From: Halopiger aswanensis
Lineage (GTDB): Archaea; Halobacteriota; Halobacteria; Halobacteriales; Natrialbaceae
Assembly (NCBI RefSeq): GCF_003610195.1
Contig: NZ_RAPO01000002.1
Coordinates: forward strand, 1-64,000
DNA length: 64,000 nt
Reading direction: 5' to 3'
This document shows, one piece after another, positions 1 to 8,655 of the stretch. A program made the position numbers and the translations under genes. Under the pieces are notes generated by a model. That model saw only the letters and a program-made list of their open reading frames with translations, was not told the origin of the DNA and searched no databases. How positions within the stretch are numbered: the first letter of the stretch is position 1; each line of letters begins with the position of its first letter.

Positions 1-45
1 CGAACGGGTCCAGGCGCTAACTGGACTACACATACACACGGTCAA
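1..45 (+). rRNA. 23S rRNA, 3' end (partial)
   Basis: The first bases carry the block GGCGCTAACTGGACTA, which matches the conserved GCTAACYGG element near the 3' end of 23S rRNA, and 5S rRNA follows at the distance usual for a haloarchaeal rRNA operon. Only the tail of the gene lies in the window. The exact 3' end is not visible and 45 is an estimate; the bases from there to 90 are processed spacer. Confidence 0.55.
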
Positions 46-90
46 TCAACCGATATTGGCATGATCACGGTTCGATTCCGTGAATCGGCG

Positions 91-212
91 TTAGGCGGCC
101 ACAGCGGCGAGGTTCCTCCCGTACCCATCCCGAACACGGAAGATAAGCTCGCCTGCGTATCGGCAACTACTGGAGTGGGCGACCCTCTGGGAACGTCGAT
201 TCGCCGCCCCAC
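91..212 (+). rRNA. rrf: 5S ribosomal RNA
   Basis: About 122 bases beginning TTAGGCGGCCACAGCGG and ending in TTCGCCGCCCC, so the two ends pair as the 5S helix I. The inner blocks CCCGTACCCATCCCGAACAC and ACTGGAGTGGGCGACC are the standard archaeal 5S signatures. It follows the 23S end by about 45 bases and is the last RNA of the operon. The tRNA-Cys found behind 5S in several haloarchaea is absent; a terminator comes next instead. Confidence 0.95.
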
Positions 213-228
213 TCATACTTCATCTTAA

Positions 229-276
229 GCCTCGTCGAGCGACAGCAGTGTCGCTCGGCGGGGCTTTTCGTCTTTT
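229..276 (+). terminator. rRNA operon terminator hairpin
   Basis: Bases 229-244 pair with 249-264 in a 16-bp stem containing two G-T (G-U in RNA) pairs, closed by a four-base loop GCAG. The stem is followed directly by TTTTCGTCTTTT. A long GC-rich stem with a T tract just behind 5S is the expected end of the rRNA transcript. Confidence 0.7.
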
Positions 277-379
277 ATACGCAGAGTACAGCGGCTGTTC
301 GACCTGTATTATACAATAGGTGTACTCGCAACATCCGAGAGTTACAACTACTCGGTGTCGATCGAGTACCGAAAATGTC

Positions 380-575
380 GCCCGGAACACTAACGTCCAG
401 CCTCATCCCGTGGCGGCATGCCGCGTCAGCTGGCTAACCCTCGTGCCGGGCGGATGGCTGTGAGCCATCACCGGTCGGTGGAACGAAGTGATCGTTCCGG
501 TGTATTGCGTGCCTGGGTTCGCCGTACTGTCATCGCACCCGAATGGGTTCACTCGGACGGGGACAAAGGCACGCA
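380..575 (+). ncRNA. Candidate structured RNA of unknown class
   Basis: No convincing protein gene lies between the terminator and 752, but this part folds strongly on paper. Nested helices 380-385/446-451 plus 388-390/443-445 enclose 397-401/429-433 and 413-416/421-424. Then come perfect hairpins 453-469 and 480-498, and a 9-bp long-range helix 506-514/567-575 enclosing hairpin 538-549. I looked for the SRP GGAAG/AGCA loops and for RNase P signature blocks and found neither. The strand is assumed. The remainder of 277-752 holds nothing I can name. Confidence 0.35.
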
Positions 576-752
576 CTCCTGCTAGGGCTGCACGTCGTTT
601 AAACGTTTTCTGCGAGGGATGGCTTTCGTCCACGTTCGATACGGCGCATCTCACTTCGCAAGAGTGGCTTCGCCGAAAATAGTCCCACCGACTGATATTT
701 GATACTGAGTCAAAGAACGGAGAAGAAAACCAGATTCGACTGCTACCGACAG

Positions 753-2144
753 TTAGTAGAAGTACTCGTCTTCCGGGAGTTGTACGTAGCGACCGTCACG
801 GTACTGGAACTTGCGTTTCTTGTAGCTCGCAAGCAGTTTCGTCGCGCCCAGGCCGGCGGAGTAAGTGCGCGAGAACAGCGAGTCGTTACCGTTCTCACCT
901 TGCATCTGGTTGATGATATTAAAGGCGTGGTCCCAGTCGTCGGGCTGGTACTCCTCGACGATGTCCGCAAAGGCGACGTTACGCAGGATTTCGTCGCCGA
1001 TCGCGCGCTTCCAGATGTCGTTATAGTTCTCGAGCGAGTCGGTTCCTGCCAGTCGACCGGCGATCTTGCCCGTGCGGACGGCAACGTGGTAGCCGCCCTC
1101 GTGGAAGGCGGAGGTGGTACCCATTGCGCCGCCGGCGACGGCGATGTTCGCGCCGACGGGGGAGTCGATCGGGCGCGTCGAGGAGATCGGATAGGTTTCG
1201 GTTCCCTTAGATTTGCCGCGGTCCTCGACGATCGGGATGTCCGCCTCGATATCATACTCGTCGCCGTACTCGCGCTCGAGGAGGCGGCGGATGTACTCCG
1301 ATCCTGAAGGAAGTTGGTCGTCGTCGCTGTCGAGCAGTTTGTAAGCGGCGGGGTTATCGACGTCCTCGAGTTCCATCCCGATGGGCATCGTCAGGCCGAC
1401 GCGGGCGACCGTGTCGTCGTTGGGGAAGACCCAGGGGTAAGCGGTTTCGCCGGGCATGTAGCCCCACCAGAACTTGAGTCGGTCTTTGAACTCGTCGAAC
1501 AGCTCGGGGGGGAAGTCCCGATACTCCTGGTAGGCAATGTGGTTCGCTTCGGGCGGCGAGAGGTAGTCGGAGACGCTCCGGCCGGGGGCCGTGAACTGAT
1601 CGAGCGCATCGAGGGTGATTCGGCGCTGCGGGCCGTCCGCGAGGATGACGTACTGGGCCTCGAGTTGCTCGCCGTTCGAGAGCGTCAGCGTGTGGGTCGG
1701 CCCCTTCGGACTCGAGGCGCGGAGGTCGGTCTCGAGGTCCGTAACGCTCGTGCCGACGCGCAGGTCGGCACCGGCGTCTTCGGCGCGCTCGTAGAGCCAG
1801 TCGTCCATCCGGGCGCGGTGGAAGGTGTAGCCGAACTTCGGATAGGTAGCGTCCATCCCCGTCGTCGAAATCTCGACGGCGCTGTTGGGGCCGATGAACT
1901 CGGTGGCCTCGAGTTCCCGGAGGATGACGTCGTCGGGAATCTCCCGATAGTCAAAGTCCATGATGTCGATCCAGTAGTCGAGCATGCCGGCGGCGTCGGT
2001 GGAGTCAGGGCCGAGGTCCTCGCGGTCTTCCCGCGGGACGCCCTGTTCGAAGAGCACCGTCTCGGCGCCGTGGGCGGCTGCCCGCTCAGCTGCGGACGCA
2101 CCCGCGGGGCCACCGCCGACGATCGCGACAGCAACGCGTTCCAT
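753..2144 (-). CDS. Geranylgeranyl reductase family FAD-dependent oxidoreductase
   Basis: 463 residues. The N-terminus has the dinucleotide-binding loop GGGPAG (10-15), and the second FAD motif appears as AGGAMG (337-342) followed by an HEGG stretch. This is the layout of the geranylgeranyl/digeranylgeranylglycerophospholipid reductase family, flavoenzymes that saturate isoprenoid chains of archaeal lipids and quinones. The substrate cannot be told from sequence. The start at 2144 puts the FAD loop at the usual distance from Met1; the open frame continues far upstream but without family resemblance. The gene stands alone and ends toward the rRNA region. Confidence 0.85.
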   Translation of the reverse strand: MERVAVAIVGGGPAGASAAERAAAHGAETVLFEQGVPREDREDLGPDSTDAAGMLDYWIDIMDFDYREIPDDVILRELEATEFIGPNSAVEISTTGMDATYPKFGYTFHRARMDDWLYERAEDAGADLRVGTSVTDLETDLRASSPKGPTHTLTLSNGEQLEAQYVILADGPQRRITLDALDQFTAPGRSVSDYLSPPEANHIAYQEYRDFPPELFDEFKDRLKFWWGYMPGETAYPWVFPNDDTVARVGLTMPIGMELEDVDNPAAYKLLDSDDDQLPSGSEYIRRLLEREYGDEYDIEADIPIVEDRGKSKGTETYPISSTRPIDSPVGANIAVAGGAMGTTSAFHEGGYHVAVRTGKIAGRLAGTDSLENYNDIWKRAIGDEILRNVAFADIVEEYQPDDWDHAFNIINQMQGENGNDSLFSRTYSAGLGATKLLASYKKRKFQYRDGRYVQLPEDEYFY

Positions 2145-2396
2145 ACACCAGTGGCACTCAGTGGGGCGTATTAAACCGCATGAAATTCGCGGCGACGGAG
2201 AGTTTCGGCTGCTCGCGAGCGGGTCCCGAATCGACTGGTCGAACATTCGTCGATGCGCTATGATCGTTCCTCGAGAGCGCTCTGTCTGGACACTTGCGGA
2301 CTCGAGTACGCTACCCTGCCGAACCGTCGTTGCAGTGCGACATCGGATCTGGGATGAACGTTTTTGACGGTTCCCCTCGAGACCACGACCGGGAAC

Positions 2397-3404
2397 ATGA
2401 GTGAACGCGACAGCGATGGCGACGGTGACGACGAAAGCGACGCCGACGTGCTCGTTCTCCGGCGGGGAACGCACGGCGTCCCGGTCGAACAGTACGCCGC
2501 GGCGATCCGCGAGCGGCTTCCCGATCGGACCGTGCGGCTCGCGCGAACGCCGGCCGAGGAGCGCGAGGCGATCCGCAACGCCCAGTACGTCACCGGAATG
2601 ACCCTCGAGGAAGATCTCCTCGAGGGCGCAGAGCACCTCGAGGTGTTCGCCTGCGCGTACGCGGGCACCGGCCACCTGCCGATGGACCGACTCGAGGAGC
2701 GGGGCGTGACGGTAACGAACGCGTCGGGCGTGCACGGGCCGAACATCGGCGAACACGTGCTCGGCGCGATTCTCCACTTTACCCGCCGGTTCCACGTCGC
2801 GGAGCGCAGACAGCGCCGCCGGGAGTGGCGCCACTACCAGGCCCACGAACTCGCGGAGTCGACCGTAACGATCGTCGGCCTCGGCGCGATCGGGCAGGCA
2901 GTCGCGGAGCGCCTCGAGCCCTTCGACGTCGAGACGGTCGGCGTCCGCTACACGCCCGAGAAGGGCGGGCCGACGGACGAGGTGATCGGATTCGAGGGCG
3001 ACGCGTTCGACGACGCACTGGCACGGACGGACTACCTCGTGTTGGCCTGCCCGCTGACCGAGACGACCCGCGGGCTGGTCGACCGCGAGGAATTCGTGAC
3101 GATCGATCCCGAAGCGGTGCTGGTCAACGTCGCTCGGGGGCCGGTCGTCGATACCGACGCGCTCGTCGAGGCGCTGCGCGGGAATCAGATTCGCGGGGCC
3201 TCGCTGGACGTGACGGATCCCGAGCCCCTGCCGGAGGAGCACCCGCTCTGGAACTTCGGGAACGTCCAGATCACGCCGCACAACGCCGGACACACGCCGA
3301 AGTACTACGATCGGCTGGCTAATATCGTCGCCGAGAACGCCCGCCGGTTCGACGAGGGCGGGTCGGGCGCAGAGTTTGAGAATCAGGTCAGTTTCAGTTC
3401 CTGA
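2397..3404 (+). CDS. D-2-hydroxyacid dehydrogenase (NAD-dependent)
   Basis: 335 residues with the two-domain fold of D-isomer-specific 2-hydroxyacid dehydrogenases. NAD loop GLGAIG at 151-156 and catalytic triad Arg237 (VNVARGP), Glu266 (TDPEP) and His285 (TPHNAGH). Such enzymes interconvert 2-oxo and D-2-hydroxy acids; the substrate (glycerate, phosphoglycerate or another) is not evident, and no ACT domain for serine feedback is present. The start at 2397 is chosen over 2364 because TTTTTGA at 2361-2367 is about 33 bases upstream, giving a very short leader, and because residues before it would be inside the promoter. Confidence 0.9.
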   Translation: MSERDSDGDGDDESDADVLVLRRGTHGVPVEQYAAAIRERLPDRTVRLARTPAEEREAIRNAQYVTGMTLEEDLLEGAEHLEVFACAYAGTGHLPMDRLEERGVTVTNASGVHGPNIGEHVLGAILHFTRRFHVAERRQRRREWRHYQAHELAESTVTIVGLGAIGQAVAERLEPFDVETVGVRYTPEKGGPTDEVIGFEGDAFDDALARTDYLVLACPLTETTRGLVDREEFVTIDPEAVLVNVARGPVVDTDALVEALRGNQIRGASLDVTDPEPLPEEHPLWNFGNVQITPHNAGHTPKYYDRLANIVAENARRFDEGGSGAEFENQVSFSS

Positions 3405-3500
3405 GCGCGAGCGAGACCGGTACGCGACTGCGATCGGAGTACTAGGAGACGACACCGATCTCGCGTGTACCTTTTTGACGCCACACCGCCAAGCGCCGGT

Positions 3501-3578
3501 ATGATTCAGGGACTCGATTCCGCTCGTGGATCGCTTCCGAACGATGCGACGCCGATGCACGGAGAGGGTCGTCGATGA
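3501..3578 (+). CDS. 25-residue upstream ORF coupled to the stress protein gene
   Basis: ATG at 3501 lies 26 bases behind a TTTTTGA box (3472-3478), the spacing of a leaderless haloarchaeal start. The frame runs 25 codons and its TGA overlaps the ATG of the next gene as ATGA. The peptide has no recognisable family. Function is inferred only: it could couple translation of the downstream universal stress protein to a leaderless message. It may simply be a fortuitous frame in the leader. Confidence 0.45.
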   Translation: MIQGLDSARGSLPNDATPMHGEGRR

Positions 3579-4012
3579 CGCTCTCGTTCGACGGGACGAT
3601 CGTCGTCCCGGTTGGGGATCCCGACGATGGAGAGCGGACCGCGGCGGCGCTGGCCCCTTACCTCGAGCCGACGAGCACGGTTGTCATCATCAACGTGATC
3701 GAGAAGGCCGGGGGCGCGCCGGACAAGGCGTCGATGGAACAGCGCGAGGAGTACGCCGAAGAGATATTCGATCGCACGCGAGAACCGTTCGCGGAATCGC
3801 CGGCGTCCGTCGAGACGGCGATCCTGTACGGTACCGATGTTGTCGACCGTATCTTCGCAGAAGCGACGGATCGAAACGCTGACGCCGTCGTCTTCGTTCC
3901 ACGGGAGGGGAGCCGCTTCGTCGAGTTGCTGACCGGGAGTGTAGCTCGTCGACTGGTGAAGGAGGCGTCGATGCCGGTCGTCGCGCTGCCTCGCGGCGTA
4001 TCCGAAAACTAG
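3575..4012 (+). CDS. Universal stress protein (UspA family)
   Basis: 145 residues with the alpha/beta Usp fold: an N-terminal strand (TIVVPVGDP) and a C-terminal nucleotide-loop region PREGSRFVELLTGSVARRL followed by MPVVALP. This corresponds to the G-x2-G-x9-G-(S/T) type ATP motif, but the first glycine region reads REGSR, so ATP binding is not assured. Usp proteins are small cytoplasmic stress-associated dimers; haloarchaea have dozens. The start overlaps the preceding 25-codon frame as ATGA. Confidence 0.85.
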   Translation: MTLSFDGTIVVPVGDPDDGERTAAALAPYLEPTSTVVIINVIEKAGGAPDKASMEQREEYAEEIFDRTREPFAESPASVETAILYGTDVVDRIFAEATDRNADAVVFVPREGSRFVELLTGSVARRLVKEASMPVVALPRGVSEN

Positions 4013-4039
4013 CGGTAGAGTGCCGTCGATGGCTTCGGG

Positions 4040-4489
4040 TTACGCCACGGTTGCGCTCTCGAGTGACTCCGTCTGGGCCAGCAGTTCCGAACCGCGGTCG
4101 CGGAGGGAGACGGTGTTCGCGTCGATGTCGAAGTCGACGGCGCCGGCGTCCGCCAGTTTCGGAACGTGAACGTGGCGAAGCGAGATCTGGACGCGTCGAC
4201 GCGTCCCGAGGAGCGCATCGCCCCACTCGGCGAGTCGGCTGCTCGGGTGCGCTGCGTCCCGGTCGCCGCCCTCGCGTTCGATCGTCAGGTGGTCGGCGAG
4301 TTCGGCGAGTGCAACCGGTGACTCGTTGTCGGCCAGATATCGGAGGACAGCACGGCGGTGTGGGTCGGCGAGTGCGCCGAACGACTCCGTCTCGCCTGTC
4401 TCGTCGGGTTCGGCGCCGTCGGAAACTGTAGTATCGGCGTCGGCGCCGGGTGTCGACAGGGATTCGGCGTCGGAAACCACGGGGATCAT
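4040..4489 (-). CDS. Haloarchaeal winged-helix regulator (DUF7344-like)
   Basis: 149 residues. The middle reads FGALADPHRRAVLRYLAD, the first helix-turn-helix segment typical of haloarchaeal regulators that start with a 'DPxRRxVLxYL' block. A second part, VPKLADAGAVDFD, resembles the recognition wing with its Leu-Ala-Asp-x-Gly turn, as in the DUF7344 family. It probably binds DNA, but no target is evident. The start at 4489 removes a 31-residue Arg-rich extension that has no resemblance to the family. It is convergent with the stress protein gene. Confidence 0.6.
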   Translation of the reverse strand: MIPVVSDAESLSTPGADADTTVSDGAEPDETGETESFGALADPHRRAVLRYLADNESPVALAELADHLTIEREGGDRDAAHPSSRLAEWGDALLGTRRRVQISLRHVHVPKLADAGAVDFDIDANTVSLRDRGSELLAQTESLESATVA

Positions 4490-4649
4490 ACCTGCTGTTG
4501 GGGGGGTTCGTACTTGTGCCCGCCGCCAAAGTGTGCAGGGTGGTCGACGGCGCCGATCGCTCGAGTCGGATTCGACGGTCACCGAACAGACAGCACAAAG
4601 AGGACGAATGCGCCCGAAACCGCAGCTGGCCGCGTTAGCCTCGAACGCG

Positions 4650-5684
4650 TTAGATGTAGCCGTTCTCGAGCAGCAGTTCGCCGTTCAGGACGCTGGCGCC
4701 GGCGGCGCCGCGGATCGTGTTGTGGGCCAGGCAGTTGTACTGCAGGCCGAACGGCGACTCCTGAAGGCCGCCGGCGGCGATGGCCATCCCGTCGCCGAGC
4801 GTGCGGTCCATCCGGGGCTGGGGCCGGTCCGGTTCCTCGAAGACGTGGATGAGCGGGTCGGGCGAGGACCGCAGATCCAGCGAGGGGTACTCGCGCATGG
4901 CCTCGGCGGCCGCGTCCGCGGTCAGGTCGTCCTCGGTTTCGACCCAGACGTTCTCGAGGTGGCCGTCGATGGTCGGGATGCGGTTACAGGAGGCCGAGAC
5001 GGCCATGCTGTTGTGAGAGAGTTCGGCGCCGTCGAAGTCGCCGAGCAGCTTGCGCGACTCGGTCTCGAGTTTGTCCTCCTCGCTGCCGATGAAGGGGATG
5101 GCGTTGTCGATGATCTCCATCGAGGTGACGCCGTCGTAGCCCGCGCCGGAGACGGCCTGCAGGGTCGAGACGTGGACCTTCTCGAGGCCGTACTCCGCCA
5201 GCGCGGCCAGGGTCGGGACGAAGGTGATCGTCGAGCAGTTGGGGTTCTTTACCATCGCGCCGTCCCAGCCGCGCTCGTCGCGTTGGACCTCGAGCAGGTC
5301 GAGGTGGTCGGCGTTGACCTCCGGGATGACGAGCGGGATGTCGTCGTCCATCCGGCCGTTCGAGGAGTTCGAGGAGACGACGTAGCCGGCCTCGCAGAAC
5401 GGCGGCTCGACCTCCGCGCCGACGCTCGAGGGGAGCGACGAGAAGATGAGGTCGACGTCGTTGGGGACGTCGTCCGGGTCGGTCTCCCGGACGGTCATCT
5501 CCGCGACGTCCTCGGGAATGGGACTGTCGACGCGCCACTTGGCGGCCTGTCTGTACGTCTTCCCGGCACTGGATTCGCTCGCGGTCAACGCGGCGATTTC
5601 GAAGTCCGGGTGGGGGTCGAGAAGCTGAATCAGTCGTTGTCCGACGGCACCGGTTGCGCCGAGTACGCCTACTCGTACTGCCAT
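4650..5684 (-). CDS. asd: Aspartate-semialdehyde dehydrogenase
   Basis: 344 residues, normal for the archaeal-type enzyme that reduces aspartyl phosphate to aspartate semialdehyde for lysine, threonine and methionine synthesis. NADP loop GATGAVG at 9-15, catalytic Cys150 in NPNCST, and the substrate-binding histidine in RIPTIDGH (His242). The start at 5684 (MAVRVGV) gives the glycine loop its usual position; the open frame upstream adds 19 unrelated residues. Ribosomal protein S17e lies on the same strand upstream, past a small convergent membrane-protein gene. Confidence 0.95.
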   Translation of the reverse strand: MAVRVGVLGATGAVGQRLIQLLDPHPDFEIAALTASESSAGKTYRQAAKWRVDSPIPEDVAEMTVRETDPDDVPNDVDLIFSSLPSSVGAEVEPPFCEAGYVVSSNSSNGRMDDDIPLVIPEVNADHLDLLEVQRDERGWDGAMVKNPNCSTITFVPTLAALAEYGLEKVHVSTLQAVSGAGYDGVTSMEIIDNAIPFIGSEEDKLETESRKLLGDFDGAELSHNSMAVSASCNRIPTIDGHLENVWVETEDDLTADAAAEAMREYPSLDLRSSPDPLIHVFEEPDRPQPRMDRTLGDGMAIAAGGLQESPFGLQYNCLAHNTIRGAAGASVLNGELLLENGYI

Positions 5685-5971
5685 TTTCCCGTATTCCGAG
5701 TTGAGCCCGCAAAACCGTTTGGGTTTTCGTCTCATTCCCATGATCGAATATCAGGTTCGAGCTCGAACTCCCCGGACGGCGCCGCTGGCCGGCGTCACCG
5801 GAGCGTATAGAAGAAATTAAGAAAACGGAGCGCCACCGACGAACAAATGCATCACCGACAGGCCCAGTCCGGAACCGCCGTTGGACGGCCGGCTGACTGC
5901 CCTTCGAGACACAGCCGGGACTCGATCTCAACCTCGACTACAACCGATCGCCGATCGGCGGGGTGGTCCCG

Positions 5972-6229
5972 ATGACGAGCGCGACCACGAGTTCGGCTGA
6001 CTCGGGGCTGTTCGATACGCCCTTTAGTATCGGCGCGGCCGTCGTCGCCCTCCTGTGTTTCCTCGTCGGGATCTTCATGGCGTGGACCGGCTATCAGGGT
6101 GGTACGCTTCCGGTCGCCGGGACAGAACTGAACATCGTCACGGGCATGGCCGGCCTCATGATCACCGCGTTCTTCGGCGTGGTCGCGCTTTTCGCCGCGA
6201 TCTACATGGAACCCGGCTTCGATCACTGA
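5972..6229 (+). CDS. Small two-helix membrane protein
   Basis: 85 residues. Two hydrophobic segments are visible, roughly 18-40 (ending MAWTGYQGG) and 52-80, joined by a short polar turn containing TELNIVTG. The ends are short. I do not recognise a function. ATG at 5972 is preferred over the in-frame GTG at 5963 because GGGGTGG lies 6-12 bases upstream of it and can act as a ribosome-binding site. It sits between asd and rps17e on the opposite strand. Confidence 0.65.
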   Translation: MTSATTSSADSGLFDTPFSIGAAVVALLCFLVGIFMAWTGYQGGTLPVAGTELNIVTGMAGLMITAFFGVVALFAAIYMEPGFDH

Positions 6230-6474
6230 TCCGTTCTCGACCGCTGCTCTTTCGGTCTCGCTCGCCGTTCCGTTTTTCTGCTCGGTTTCGACTCGGTTTC
6301 GACGCACTCGCCATCGTCATCTCTACCCGTTCGAGACGGTGATGGCCCACTAGTGGAAGTGAAAGCGTTCGAGCCGTGCTCGTGAGAAAGAACAAGCGAC
6401 AAACGATCGGCTCACCAGTTGCTCGAGGTCGAACTGGTGATGCTGGTGAACTCGAGACAAGACAAAACGCTGCC

Positions 6475-6666
6475 TTACGCGGTCGCCTGCGAACCCTTCT
6501 TCCGCGTCACGTAGCCTGCAATACGGTTCCGAACGCCCTTGGACTCGACGTTCGTGAGTTTCTCGACGCTGTCCTTGTTCTGTTCGAAGTCGGTCGTGAA
6601 CGCGTCCGGGTACCGCTCCAGGAGGAGGTTCCCGGTCTTCTTGACGTAGGCCGGTTTGATTGCCAT
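6475..6666 (-). CDS. rps17e: 30S ribosomal protein S17e
   Basis: 63 residues beginning [20 protein letters not shown] and containing [18 protein letters not shown], which match archaeal and eukaryotic S17e closely. It is a component of the small ribosomal subunit head. The start at 6666 is fixed by the family N-terminus; the open frame upstream is much longer but without homology. It is transcribed away from the divergent membrane protein at 6928. Confidence 0.97.
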   Translation of the reverse strand: MAIKPAYVKKTGNLLLERYPDAFTTDFEQNKDSVEKLTNVESKGVRNRIAGYVTRKKGSQATA

Positions 6667-6927
6667 GTGGGGAGGTTCCGTCCAGAGGCTCTTAATCCCT
6701 TTCTCTTGTTCGTCCGCGGAGCCCGCCCTCTCGACGGTCCACGGGAGTCGCGATATCCAGGACCCGTCTGCGGCCGTGACGCGTCCCTCTCGAGTCCGAA
6801 CCCGACCGCTCGATGCGAGCCGTGCACTGACGTCGGCCGCCGACTCGGATAGTTTCTTGCCAACGCCCCGTTCGAACACAGCTACTGGTGTTCGAATTTA
6901 AATAGGATGGGCAGGGAAATGGGGGCG

Positions 6928-7926
6928 ATGGTCTTACACTTCAAGGAAGCAACGAGCGTGTACAGGAAGACGCTCCCGTACGTCCTCCTGCAGTTCGGTA
7001 TCGGTGTCGTGTTTGCACTCTTCGGGATCGTTTACCTCAGCCTCGTCGCGTGGCTGGGCGCCAGATTCCTGTGGGGCGACGGCGGCACGAGTCTGCTCAT
7101 CGTTGCGCTGGTGATGCTGATCGCGCTGGCGTCTTTCGCGTACGTGTGGCGACTGATACAGAAGTACGCCCTCTACATGGTCAAGACCGGCCACATCGCC
7201 GTCATCGCACACATCGTCACGGAGGACGAAGTGCCGGAAAACCAGATCAAGTACGGGATGACGCAGGTCGGCGAGTACTTCAAATCCGCCAGCGGCCTGT
7301 GGGTCGCCAGCGAAGTGATCGACGCGGTGCTCAAACAGTTCAACAGGGCGGTCGCACGGCTCGAGAAGATGATTCCGGTCCCGATCCCCCAGCAGTTACA
7401 GACGCTGGTAACGATCGTCCAGAAGTCGATCGTTCTGGCGGTCCGCTACCTCGACAACGCGATCATCGCGTACATGTTCGTCGACCGTGACGAGAATCGC
7501 TGGAAATCGGCCCGCGACGGACTCGTCCTGTATGCCAAGACCTGGAAGATGGTGCTCGGTTCGACGCTGGTGATCGTCGTGGGGATGTACATCCTCTCGT
7601 TCGTCCTCCTGTCGCTGCTCGCGCCGGTCTCCGTCGCACTCGACTTCCTCCCGACCTCGCTCGAGATGATCTCGTGGCTGCTGGTCGGCGGGATGGTCGC
7701 CGTCGTCCACACCGGCGTCGTCAAGCCGTGGGTGAAGACGGTCGTCATCACGACCTTCCTCATCGAGCAGCGCGACGAGACGCCCGACAGCGAGACGATG
7801 GTCTGGATCGCCGAGCGCTCCGAGAAGTTCCGCGAAGTGGTGACGAAAGCCGAAAACAACGACCCGCTCGGCGACGAGCAGTCGGAGACCGGCGGCCGGA
7901 CCGAGGTTCCCGAACCGACCAGCTAA
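6928..7926 (+). CDS. Polytopic membrane protein of unknown function
   Basis: 332 residues. Hydrophobic segments near 13-38, 46-70, 215-240 and 255-275 flank a soluble middle part with HIVTEDEVPENQIKYGM and a long amphipathic stretch; the C-terminus is hydrophilic and Glu/Asp-rich. The pattern is typical of conserved haloarchaeal membrane proteins of unknown role. A clear TATA element TTTAAATA at 6897-6904 lies 28 bases from ATG 6928, which decides this start over the earlier in-frame ATG at 6907. Confidence 0.7.
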   Translation: MVLHFKEATSVYRKTLPYVLLQFGIGVVFALFGIVYLSLVAWLGARFLWGDGGTSLLIVALVMLIALASFAYVWRLIQKYALYMVKTGHIAVIAHIVTEDEVPENQIKYGMTQVGEYFKSASGLWVASEVIDAVLKQFNRAVARLEKMIPVPIPQQLQTLVTIVQKSIVLAVRYLDNAIIAYMFVDRDENRWKSARDGLVLYAKTWKMVLGSTLVIVVGMYILSFVLLSLLAPVSVALDFLPTSLEMISWLLVGGMVAVVHTGVVKPWVKTVVITTFLIEQRDETPDSETMVWIAERSEKFREVVTKAENNDPLGDEQSETGGRTEVPEPTS

Positions 7927-8001
7927 CGTCCCGGTCGAGCCGTCGAAATCGAATCGGCTCGAGGTCCCCAAGCTCCCTCCGTCACCAGTCTTACTCGGCG
8001 G

Positions 8002-8655
8002 TCACCAATCGGCACACTCGCGAACGCGCTCGAGCGCGGCGCGCTCCCGTGGACCGCCGGCGCGCTCGACGACCGATTCGCAGTACGCGAGCCGCTCGCG
8101 GAGCTGATCGTCGTCGTAGCCGACTACGCCGAGCCGGGAAGCGGCGACGGTAGCCTCGACGACGGCGCCGAACCCGCGGTTAATCGTCGGCACCGTCTCG
8201 CGCTCGATCGCGGACTCGAGCGGGCGGAGACGCCACGCCACCCACTCAGTTCCGTTCTCGGTTCCGCGGTCGATCGACTCGACGGCGACCCGCGTCCAGG
8301 CGGCCGCCGACTCGAGGACCGGCGCTTCGTGTTCGGAGATCGAGAGCGCGGCGTCGACGAAGGTGACGGGGTCGTCGACAAACTGGACGTAACCCTCGCC
8401 CTGGCGGCGGAAGTTGCGGCGGGTGCGGGTGTTGCCCCACGTTTTGGCGGTCGCCGTCGGCGGCTTCGAGGCCGCCCCGGAGTCGCTGTCACCGTCCTCG
8501 TCGCCGGTGAATACGCCGAGTGCGGCGGCGTTCCACAGGCCGTTGGGTCCGAGCGTCGTCACGACGGTTTCGGTGACGCCGGTGAGGTCGACGGGCCACC
8601 CCCCGGCTCCGTCTGCAGCGGCTCCGGCTCGCTCGTCGGGTCCGTTGCCGCTCAT
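8002..8655 (-). CDS. DUF447 domain protein
   Basis: 217 residues. After an acidic linker the protein has VTETVVTTLGPNGLWNAAALGV, then RRNFRRQGEGYVQFVDDP and a C-terminal helical part. This matches the split-barrel, flavin-reductase-like DUF447 family found in archaea and C1-metabolising bacteria, where it clusters with methanopterin-type cofactor genes. No enzyme activity is established that I know of. Its ATG overlaps the stop of the upstream CitG-like gene as ATGA, so the two are translationally coupled. Confidence 0.75.
   Translation of the reverse strand: MSGNGPDERAGAAADGAGGWPVDLTGVTETVVTTLGPNGLWNAAALGVFTGDEDGDSDSGAASKPPTATAKTWGNTRTRRNFRRQGEGYVQFVDDPVTFVDAALSISEHEAPVLESAAAWTRVAVESIDRGTENGTEWVAWRLRPLESAIERETVPTINRGFGAVVEATVAASRLGVVGYDDDQLRERLAYCESVVERAGGPRERAALERVRECADW

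Noticed and set aside
380-640. SRP 7S RNA or RNase P RNA
   Set aside because: The Alu-like GTGCCGGGC start was tempting, but the GGAAG tetraloop and AGCA bulge of SRP helix 8 and the GAAAGTCC/ACAGA blocks of RNase P are absent.
699-1307. Long plus-strand frames opposite the geranylgeranyl reductase gene
   Set aside because: They are antisense shadows of a GC-rich gene: Val/Arg-rich sequence, no family resemblance and no promoter.
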